From Polytrichum commune (lineage: Eukaryota > Streptophyta > Polytrichopsida > Polytrichales > Polytrichaceae): a stretch of 64,000 nucleotides of DNA. The position numbers and the translations under genes were made by a program. Positions 51,501 to 63,500 of this stretch are shown here, in pieces. The notes under the pieces were generated by a model, which worked only from the letters and a program-made list of their open reading frames with translations, did not search any database and was not told the origin of the DNA. Positions within the stretch are counted from its first letter, which is position 1; each line of letters begins with the position of its first letter. Where the stretch lies: contig OX485809.1 in the NCBI GenBank assembly GCA_950295325.1, positions 62,001-126,000 of the forward strand, in the 5' to 3' direction.

Positions 51501-54500
51501 GATAATTGTGTATTGTGCTTGCCGAATGGTGAGCGAATCAAATTGAACCCCAATACCATGCGTATGCTATTTGAAGTCCAAGACTTGGCCGTTGCGTCCC
51601 CAGCTACTGTAAGTCGATGTGGAATGGTGTATGTGCCTCCCGAAGAACTTGGATGGCGACCCTATGTTGCCTCTTGGTTGCAGCGATTTCCTAACGAGAT
51701 TGGTATCACACTATCAAAAGAGGTATCAATGTGTGTGTGTGTGTGTGTGTGTTTTAAAAGAAGGAAATTCATCTCTTTAAGAGTAGGGAACATGCGATTA
51801 AATATGATGACAAACTTGATTATATAGTCAAAATAAGGTGTGTAATATCCATGATGGATGGTGGCCTTATGTTGCATCGCTTCTTGATGGCAAAGATATC
51901 CTCGTCAAATTGGTATTACACTATCAAAAGAAGCAATTTAATATGCACTTCGAAAACTAATTTTAATCTTCAATTTTATTCCTTCCTCAAGAGTAGGTAG
52001 GTAGCATATAGCTCATCATGGGTTCAACCTTGATTTTTTTCAAGTATGTAATATCCTGGAGGAATGCATGCATGTATCTCAAGTCTATAAATGTTGATGA
52101 GACTAAGAATTTGTTAATTGATATGTGCTTTCTAATCACCCCACTAAGACATCCATCAACAAATGTATATTAAACCGTTAGACTCTTTCTCAAACAAGAA
52201 TGCACAAGAATTTATTTACGTAACCATCTACAAACTTTGTTGCCCAAAACAATATTCCATATTATGGATTTGTGTTGTGGTCATGCCACCTTTAGGATAG
52301 TTTGATAATGATAAATCATTCAAAGATATCATGGAGATTGTTGACAAATAAGTTGGAGCTTATTTTCTACATTTGAGTATTATATACCTACATGTATTGA
52401 TACTCAACACACAAATCCAAATCAACAATCATTTAATTCTTATAATATTGAAATAAAGTTAAATTATGCCCCGGTCACTTGTAAGTAGTATTTCACAAGG
52501 GTCACCACATTCTTCTTAAAGATTGATGCCCTCATGATTAAACACCATTTGAAAGTAAATTTTGGTACATTTTTTTTTCAAGATTAAAGAAATTCATGTT
52601 ATGGATTTGTTAACATGTTGTATAGCAAAACTACGTGTATGAGTTTCGGTAAATTTTGTGGGTGTCCTAGTAGTTTGTATAAGATTCATTGACTTTTCCT
52701 TTGAGTGAGCTTTGAAGTGTATAGATTTTGTGCACATGGTAAAAGAATAATTCAAAGGTGGTTATTTAACAATTTACAAGACCATATTGATGGTGGGTTG
52801 TATACGTGTACAAAGTTATGCCAATGTATACAACCCTTTTTATAAATTTCTATCTTTATTTCTTAAATATCAAGGAATCAACGACACTATGGACCTTGAA
52901 ACTATACTCTAAACCCTAAACCTCACTTAAGGTATTGTATCAATTTCTAATTTGTGTTTAGTTCTGTAGAACTGGTGTCATTATATGGTTGTAATTTCAA
53001 GAATGATTTTGGTGGAATCGGACCGTATTGATATATTTGAAATTTACCTTATTGTGAGGTCAATAACCATTGTGCTAATAACAGGTCCACGCTCACATAC
53101 ACATGTTGTTTGAGACATGGATGGATCTTGGGATAAAGTTTCTGAGAACAAAATGCAAAGAAAATATTCCTTCGGTAGACATCAATATTGTGACGTCACT
53201 ATGTTTTTGTTATCAATCTCTTTTAATACCGTCTCGAGGAATCCATATTGGTGGAGAATTTGGAGATGCCGTCCAAGCTACATTGAATCGTATCTTTGCG
53301 TATGGATACATTTGGTCTGTAGGAGGGAATATCGACCACACAAGTATTGAGAAATTTGATGTGTTTTTCCGGACCGATCTTGAGACTCTTGCTGCATTCC
53401 CAGGCTCTGACACAGTTTTTGAATATTATGTGAATATTAAAGACCAAGTTAGTTACACTACCATCAAAACATGCATAACGTAAGATATAAAAAAATAAAC
53501 TAATTATTTTGAGGAAGTTTACTTAGTAAACTTGAACTTAAATGGCATTAGTTCGCATATGATAGTGTTTCAAGATGTGCAATGATGTTGGCTTGTTTGT
53601 ACAATCTAGAGCCTTTCACCTTGGGAGGATATAATTCCGGAGTTTGTGTACAATCCGAAAAATTCATTCTTCTCCATTATGGTTCCGACATTGGACACAA
53701 CACGACTAGGGTTCTTGATGGATGTCTTCTTGGACGTTGATAAATCCGTGTTGTTCCAAGGCGTGTCCGGAGTTGGTAAAAGTGCAATTGTGATGGATCT
53801 CATCACTCAATTGCGTGAAAACAAAAACTACATGTCCATCGTGCTAAATTTTAGTGCTCAAACGACTGCAATAGCCACACAGGTTCATTCTTGTTACAAT
53901 GCCCAAGTACTAGGAATCACAATGTTCACACATTCTAATTATTTGACTCATTCTCACAGAGTCATGATTAAACTTGTTCTAAAGTTAAATTGCACAAGTT
54001 TTAAAACTGTAGACTTTTTAGATATTGAAATTTTATGGGCAGAAATTAGCTTATGTACTTTTAGTATATCTAAATTTCATGGAAGATTTGTGAACATTGG
54101 TGATTCTTTTGGTTGCTAAGATATTGAAATATGATTAAAAAAATCAACACATTGTTTCTTGATGTTGAATATATAAGATAAATTGGTGAATAATGAGAAT
54201 CTAATAAAAACATTGTGTTGATATTTTTACAATCATACATGCATGCAATTTAATCAAAGGGTCCTATCATATAATCTAACTTGTTGTAATTATTGGATTG
54301 GATCTTTATTTAATTTTACTTAAATATTGGTTAATTGCAAATTATCACATTATTTTATGAATCTTCAATGTAGGAAGCAATCGAGGTGAAGCTTGAGAAA
54401 AAACAAAAGACTAGGTATGGTGCACCGACCGGGAAGAAAATTGTATGTTTTGTGGACGATGTTAACATGCCGCTACGGGAAACATACTTTGCTCAACCAC

Positions 54501-57500
54501 CCATAGAGTTGCTTCGTCAATTCCAAGATTTCAAGGGCTTCTACGACCGCCAACTCTTGTTTTGGAAAGACATTGAGGATATGACAATCGTGACCGCATG
54601 TGCACCACCAGGGGGTGGACGAAATGAGGTTGGTTTGAGCTTTGCTAGTATCAAAATTCTTAAGAAAATTGTCATGTGGAAATCTATTAGGAAAGCTATG
54701 AATAAATCTTTTTGAGAAGATCTTATATGAGACAACTATCTTGCACTATGAACCACACCTTTTTGTGAACTTGTGAGTATGCACGAGGATGTGTTAGATG
54801 GTGGAGGCATGAGGAAATAAAGTATAATATACGTTGCAACTTGAATTCAATATCAACATTTAAGTCTCATTATCCTCTTATATGGCATGGAAAAAATAAT
54901 TGAGAAGTATGGTAGATTTTGCAGTTTTTGTTGAATATTATTGAGTATTTTGGCAAGATTGTAGTTGTTCATTTCAAGTATTGTTTAAAGCACATTGCAC
55001 AACTCATCTTTATGTAAAACTTCAATTTATTTATTTATTTATTTGATTTGGTTAACTCAACTCTATGGACGGATCCAATAATGTATATTATGTCTGTTTA
55101 AGCCTCTTTAGGTCTAGATGGATCACGGACTATCAATGTTCCTTTAAATGATGAGGTATTTTATATAAATAAAATAAACGATAATGATGATATAATCAAA
55201 GAAAAGCCCAATCATTTGTACAATACTGTCCACACATACACTTTAACTTAAGCAAGCTAAAATTCAAGACAAGGTCTTGGCTTGATTATACTTGAAATTA
55301 AGTTTATAACTTGAATTTGCAGGTAACACCTCGATTTTTCCGACATTTTAGTATGGTGTGCGTACAGCCTCCGACAGAAGGAAGTCTCCGGATGATTTTT
55401 AGCGGGATTTTGGGGGGTTTTTTGCAACTATTCCCTGTCGAATGTAAACAGATGGTGAAACCCATTGTTGATTGCAGTATTGAAACTTATAGTCGTATAA
55501 GTGCAGAGCTGTTGCCGACTCCGACAAAATCCCACTACACTTTCAATCTTAGAGACGTGTCCAAAGTGTTTCAGGTACGTCTATCTTCAAGAACTATTTA
55601 CAAATGTATCATCAGTCAATGAGATATTAGATGCGAGAGAGGTAGATAGAATTGCTAGCTTCCAGAGGCAGCAAACATACATACACGGAGAGGTGTTGCT
55701 GCCTCTCAATGATGGGCTCTGTTGGTAGACGAGCAAGTATGAATATTTAAGTAAGTATTGATGAATTCAACAACCACACTCCCTAGATCATCACAACCTA
55801 ATCCTAAAATGTAAATTCGTGATGGCATAAGTTCTAAGAGCTCGTATGAATCAAATCGGTGAATAAATCGATTCCTATGCTGCAGGGTATTCTTATGGTG
55901 AAACCCATTGATTGTAGCACCAAAAAACAATTCAAGATTCTTTGGATACATGAAAGCATGAGAGTTTTCCATGATCGACTCATCGACCAAACGGATAGAA
56001 CTTACTTCACGAATATCTTGCACGAGCTTTTGAAGAGAAGCTTTGAGGAAACGGGGAGTCACAAGGAAATTTTCGAAGATCAAATTATCATGTACGCCGA
56101 TTACTTAAAACCGGGTTACGCAAGAGAGGATCGACGATATGAACAGGTGTGAACATCATGCCTGCAGCATTGGGTTCCTTTTGAGACTAATGAAAGTAAT
56201 ATATAACACTACCCCGTTCATGTAGGTAGGTAATCAAGTCATTAATTATACGATTCTGTTAAGAAGTAGAAGCTCATTTGAGGCAAATTCAAACTCTACT
56301 GTACTACTAGGTTCAAGATTATACTAAAATACCACAACTATTGAAAGACTATCTCGAAGACTACAATATGAGTACGACAAACATTATGAGACTAGTGTTC
56401 TTCAAGGATGCCATTGCTCATATATCACGAATTGCACGCGTTTTGCGTCAACCACGAGGAAACGCCATGCTCGTGGGGGTGGGCGGTTCCGGAAAGCAAA
56501 GTCTTACACGGTATGCTTGTTTCCTTGCGGAGTATCAATGTTTCCAAATTGAGCTCACAAAAGGTTATGGCAATTTTGAGTTTAGAGAAGATCTCAAGAA
56601 ACTTTATGACATTGCAGGTACGCCTGCTTCCTAGCGCTACTGTAAAACCAAGCTTTATGTAACTCAAATTATCAGGATTCACATTCTTGCAATAACGTAG
56701 AGACTAAAGCTACCATAGGTGATAAGCAGGTTCGGCAAAAATTAGTTCAGATTTTGAGCAACTTAGTGTCACATGTCATTACTTTATATTTTGCATCCTC
56801 TACGAAAGTCCATGTGTCACCTCATAAATACATAGCGAGTTGGCACCAAAGTGCAGAACCTGCTTATTACCTATGGTATTTTGTTTGGCCTATGGTATAT
56901 GTCACTGAAGTAAGTTGGAGGAGGTGAAAACGTTGGCAACCACTTATGGTTTAGAAATAAATTTTATCAGCATAGTTGAACCTCATTTGATCCCAGATTA
57001 GCATATGAGACTGCGATTTATATGACTCAAAATCTCATGCTTGACATAGCACAATGATGAAGTTTCTACAGCTACCTACTCTCTTGCTCTATATTGATAG
57101 TCCCATTTGAACTAAGAATTTTGATCCAAAACAATGGATCTTGTTCCACATCATTACATTACTCGGTTGATGAGCCGTGTTCAGCTACCTTAACTTCATA
57201 TTCAGTTTGAAGCACTGGGATTCCAACATATGGGGTCTTTATTCTCAAATCTATTGTTGGGCCCATGAACACAACCCATCAGTTGAGTAATGTTATGAGC
57301 GGCTAGACTCATATTCATACCACGTATATTCAATCACCGTTGTCACATATGATTCTATTTTCACTTCCTTTTCTAGAAACTCATATTCTGTTAAAAATGG
57401 ATTCAGTTTCATGGATCACATAAAACAACATCATAACGATGGTTGTGTGTGTTGGTGGGGTGGGGGGTTCGTTAAAAACATCAAATATACCGTATAAAAA

Positions 57501-60500
57501 CACCCTTCAAGGTCCGTGAAGGGTCAAAGCAGCAACGGTTTTCGCACCACCATCTCCACCTACTACTGCCACTTGAGAGCGGGTGAGTGTTGATGATTCA
57601 AGCCGTTAGAGAAGAATGTGATGGAGGTGGGATTGATATGAATAATTGCGACGTTGCAGGATCTGCGGGAGAACCAGTGACGTTTTTACTCGCGGACACG
57701 CAAATTGTGAACGAAGGATTTGTGGAGGACGTGAACAACTTGTTGAATTCCGGAGAGGTGCCGGGGCTGCATACGGCGGATGAGAAGGACCGGGTGATGG
57801 CGACGATCCGGGACTATGTGTTGGCGCTGGGCCTGCCGCTGACGAAGGAGCAACTTTACACGTCGTTCATCAACCGGTCGCGCGAGAATCTGCATGTGGT
57901 GCTGTGTATGAGTCCCATCGGCGACGCATTCCGCGGCCGCTGCCGCCAGTTCCCCTCCTTGATCAATTGTTGCACCATCGATTGGTTCAATGAATGGCCT
58001 GAAGAGGCTCTCTTATCTGTCAGTGGCTTCTTCTTATCCACCGTGGACTTGGGAACCGACGAGGTATATCTTACACATGCATACTTACATACACACATAA
58101 TGCCCCCTTCCCACCTAACTTTACCAAATTACCAAAGTCTTTCTTAAAGACCGGGTAATGCTCTCTTGGTTATAGGGGAGGCATCGGGCTATCCCACTGC
58201 ACCCACAAGAACTTGCTCCGGAGATTTTCGAGTGGGTTTTAGTTAAGTAAGTTTTCACACATGTACATTGTTTTATCTTCCAAGCAATGGAATGTTGGCT
58301 AGTTTTTGTCCCATCCCCAAATGCCTTACTACTCATCTATCTTATCATTGGTTTCTGTTAGTGGAGCTCCTTGTGCCCTCATAACTAAGACTAAAAGAAA
58401 CCAATCACAAGGGCGGGAGGCGACACTTTTAAAGGTCCTACATTCTTGCCTCATGTCTAGGTACCAATGGGAGGGTCGGTGCTTGAGGCTTAAAACCCCC
58501 ACTTTCAAATCATGCCACATCATCTTGCTAACTAGGCTCGGGACTAGATAGTGTCGATGGTGTGAAGGATGTGTTTTTAAAACCGGCTTTAAGGCTTAGC
58601 TAAAGTCAAGTGGGAAGGGGGCATAAGCCTCATTGAATAGTTTTGAATATTGGTACGTGTGAATGTATCATTTGTAAATAGGTAATTACATATTTGTACA
58701 CCCAAAACCAACATCTCTTAACCTAAAACTAGTACCTAGACATCTTGCACAATAGCTAAAAACATATTGATTATGAGGATGCACACCCTCGAGCGAACAT
58801 TCAACATACAACCTATAAGGTAGCTCAATCCATTACCAACATCAAACCTATGACCACCCAAATGAATGGGTGGGGTTCATTTTAGAACACAAATCTAGTA
58901 CATCCAATGATTTCTCAGTCATGGACACCTCTCATAAATGAGAGATCCTTGGATATCCTAGATTTGGGAACAAAAATAAAGCCCACCCATTCATTTGGGT
59001 GGTCGTAGGCTCAGTGTTGAAGCTGGGCTTGAGCTACCTTAGCTGTTGGTTTTAGGTTGCCTAAAATTGCAAATGTAAACCCATATTGCTTTTGCATACA
59101 ATGTCTAAACGACGTATTTTTAGTGCGTTGGAATACTCTTCATCTCACAAACAAGAAAGTGTGTAATTTCAAAAACTAATATTATTAAATATCCTCAAAG
59201 CTTCAGACATTGGTCTATAGCGTGTTGACTATAGGCATACCCAAAAGGCTTCATGACTGGTATGAAGAGGCTTTCTTATTTGCTAGTGGCTTCTTTTTAT
59301 CCAAAGTGGATCTAAGAACCAACAAGGTACATATTCAAAAGGCCCTAATTAATTTTGATTGAATTTACCACCACACATGAATTTATCATTTGTGAACGGT
59401 TCAAGCAAGCATATCCAAAATCAATATTTTGTACCAATGTCATACATTTTAAGCTCCTAATCAATTGTTGCACAATTGATAGGTGCAATATTATATGGCA
59501 TGAAGAGATTCTTGTATGTGTCAATGGTTTCTCTTTGTCCACATTGGATTTGAGGAGCAACGAAGCACGTTTTAAATAGGCATGATTAGATTTAATAGAA
59601 TACCACTAGGTATGATTTTATCATTTTTGCATAGCTTGGTAAGGTAGGCATACACATGATCCAACACTATGTGCCGATGTCTTACATTTGAGCTCCCAAA
59701 TATCAATTGTTGCATTTATTGACTGGTGACAATAAATGGCTTGACGAGGCTCCATTACATCATGAAGTTGCCTTACCATGCTCTTTGGATGGGTCATGGA
59801 GCTTGGCCAACACAAAAGTTCATGCTTAATGCAAAGAGATATGGGAGGAACTTGGTGTACGCTGAATAGGGGCTTATCAAGGGTAGCGGTGCATTGTTAG
59901 GTGTTAGACAAGTGGCTTTCTCTTTTAGAAGTGAATACATACATAATTGAAGTTGTGCTCACCACCAAGGCCTACATTAATATATATATATATATATATG
60001 AAAAATCTCTAGTTTTTCTAGACTCTTTTGATCCCAAATAATTACCACCTCACCTCATGAATATTTTTGAAATTCAAGCCTTAAGTAGTAAGTAATGGGA
60101 GTGGAGTTGAATAAATAAATATCATGAATATAGAGGTATTTGAAGAGTATGTTAACAAATGTATTGGTTCAAGACTTTCATTTCATTTTATTTTGGTTGC
60201 CAGATCAGAATGAAAGTTGCAGCGTTTTGTGTGGGTATCCACACATCGGTTTCAAACATGGCAGACAAGTTCTATGCAGAACTACGTCGAAAGTATTACA
60301 TAACACCCAAATCATATTTGGATTGCGTCAACTTGTATATTGTGCTTCTAGATGAGAAGAGAATAGAGAGTATTGCAGCTCAAGATCGGTTTCTTAATGG
60401 ATTGAATAAATTGAAGGAAACGAATGAATTGATTGCAACGATGAAGGTGAGATGTGACTCAACCCAAAGGAGACTTAGGTCATATCTGAGCAGTATTTGT

Positions 60501-63500
60501 CATAATTTATCATTCAAGGACCTTGTGCATATGATTTATAACCTCCTACACATATACCCAGTGCAATTTATCAACACACTCACCTAATTTGCTCTTCCTT
60601 CATTTTCAGATTTTTTTCACAACTTGTAAAACATATGGAAGTGGTGCAAAGTGTTAAGTTCAATATAGAAAATGCATGTGTACCAATAAAGCAATGACTA
60701 ATATGGGCTTTTCAATCCCTTAAACCCTAATCTCAACTCTTCCATGTCATTTTCTAGACATGGAAGGGGAGATTCAATAGCAACATTAGTAAAATGAGAG
60801 TGAACAAAATATATCATTTCCGCTAGTAAGGATCAATAAGATACGTTTTTTTGTGCACACTTAGATTCTATAATTCAGCTTAGGCTTTCAACTCATTAAT
60901 AGAATGCACTCTTTCTTACTCTTCAATTATTACTTGTTTTTCTATAGATTGAGCTTGGAGAGTTGGCACCAATTTTGGCAGAGAAATCTGAAATAACAAA
61001 TAAATTATTGAATCAAGTTGCTAGTGATCAAGAAGCAGCACAAAAGGTATCACATGTTTTCTCATGCTTAAAAATCTCTTTTTTTGGAAAGTCACCCCTC
61101 TATGCTATAACTGCATAAGTAATATTATGCACATGGGATGTGCCGATGTGCCAATGTGCAATCCAATGCCAATCATAGAAAGTGGCACACGATAAACTGG
61201 CATGATTCATGTATTGCTAGGAGTTTGACCATGCCAAGTGACATGACATAATTCACACTAATGATGACAACAGTCCCATGAGCCACTATTTATATTGATG
61301 GACTTCATGATACACTTTTGATTTTAAGGCACTAACAATACTAAAACTTCACAATGCATTATTTAGTCCTAAAAAATAAGCCACAATATGTGGTGAAATA
61401 ATTCCATGTACATCATGCCTTTGTCCAAATTCAACAGCGAACTTGTGACTTGGGAGGGCATGGTTTTCAAATACTTGCCATTGCATTTTAATTTTTTTAT
61501 GGAAGAAATCTCCACGAGCTCAATGAGTACCGTTATGAACATTATGGTCCACATTAAGTTAGAACTGTGGATGCTTAGAAGTTGTGTAGACTACAACCAC
61601 ACCATTTTGAAATAAATGGTGTACTAGTTGCTTGCTAACTAGTTGACTTCCAGCCTATTCATTTTATTCTTGATGCCCAATTAACCATGTTGACCATTTT
61701 ATAATGTTATTGAGGACTCTACCATTTTTTCAAGAAAATCCCATCGGAGAACGTTAATTTATGTTGAATTCTCAGTTAGAATGGTTACATTGTTACAACC
61801 CATCCAATACCAACACTTTAAAATCTTGCACAAGAAGTTGACACATATGAATTATAAGAATGTCCACCATCACAACACCAAATAAGCTCATGGGGTGGTT
61901 TAGGGTCATCTACCATCAAGCGTCGCGGCCTTGTAACTTTTGCATACGGTAGTCAAGTAACACTTTGGTGTGTTGTCAACTATTAACAACCTACCTAAAA
62001 CACACAGGTGAAAGACACAGTGGCAAAGGAAGAAGCCCAAGTGAAAGAACAAGCTGCCGCCACTCAACTCATCAAAGATGACGCTCAAAAAGATCTTGAT
62101 GCCGCTCTACCCGCTTTGAATGCTGCGGTGGCCGCCTTGAATTCATTGAATAAGAACGACATCACCGAAATCAAGTCCTTCTCAAAGCCACCGCCACTGG
62201 TGTTGGTCACAATGGAGGGCGTGTGCATTCTCTTTGGACAAAAGCCCGACTGGGATACATCAAAGAAGGTCTCTAGTTATGTACCTCGTATAATTCTCCA
62301 TGTTTCGCCAAAATCTCAATATAATTGTTCTAGGTTCTGCATTCAGTATGCTTTGAGGGCGTTTGACCACCAATATGTCAAATTAACCATATCACAATGC
62401 TAAACAGGTTTTAAAGTTATAACTAGGGTTGTCACATTGGGGAGGACGCTCAACTTTGTTGTCAATAGCCTCGTCCAATTTGACGGGACAAGGTAGTCAT
62501 CATGTGTGACGGGACTTGAACATAAAATTCTATTGAAAGTTTTTTTTTTCAACTGGTCAACTTTACTAAGTCGACATGCCTGGTTGACCGCTCCATTTAC
62601 TTTTTCTTGCAATTTTTCAATATACATATATTCGGCAAGACAACTGGGAGGGGGAGGTCGACCAATCGATCTGACATGTAGTGATATAATTTGCAAATTT
62701 GATCAATCAACTACACTAAATAGGATATTTAGTGTTTGATTATATTTAATGTTGTTACCACCTTATCCTGCTCAACACTAATTTTTAATTTTTTGACAAA
62801 TAGTGTTAAAAGATATGTTAAAATTCTACTTTTATCATTGTCGTTTTTTCTTTTCATATCTTTACTGACACCAAATTCAAACATGTAACTTCCACATATT
62901 ATCATAGTTGATATTTAGTGTTTGAGTTTACATTTAATGATACTTACTTTCATAGGGTTATTGATAATTAGAGTATGCTTTCGTATTTAGTGCATCAAAC
63001 ACTAAATATCCTATTTAGTGTAGTTAGCTTCACTGCTAGGTCGACCGGTTTCCTAACGTGGAGCAATCCGAATACTCAATTTTTACCATGTACACTATTT
63101 TTGGGCCTTGTCTGATTTGACGAACGCCTTGTATCATGTAACATATTGGTACAGGACAAGGAAGGGACAACCATGGTCGTAATGGGCTATATATGCATGT
63201 CATTACATGATTGAAAGTGAGTTTCATATGGTCTCATAGGTACATAGACGATGTGGGGTTGTTCTTGTGAGTTTGGATCTAGATGGAGCTCTAATTGGTT
63301 TATGAAATGCACTTTGGTCAAGTAAAGGATGTGCAATTGTTGTCAATAGATGTGCAAACATAGGATGTGTAAGAAGAGAAAACTAATAAAATGGGATTAC
63401 CGATCAAGTATTTTGGTAAGGACTTATGGCCTTGTTAAAGTGAAATGTGCAGTACTAAAATGTTGGTATACTTTTACAAATTAAGTTTCGTTCAAGTTGA

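Noticed and set aside
53448-53490. Strong GTAAGA donor 35 bases beyond the chosen end of exon 29
   Set aside because: Using it adds residues not in the family and breaks the phase-0 join to exon 30.
55440-55930. Near-identical MVKPI..DCS segments in exons 32 and 33
   Set aside because: Only about 15 bases match; both positions fit the family separately, so it is probably coincidence rather than duplication.
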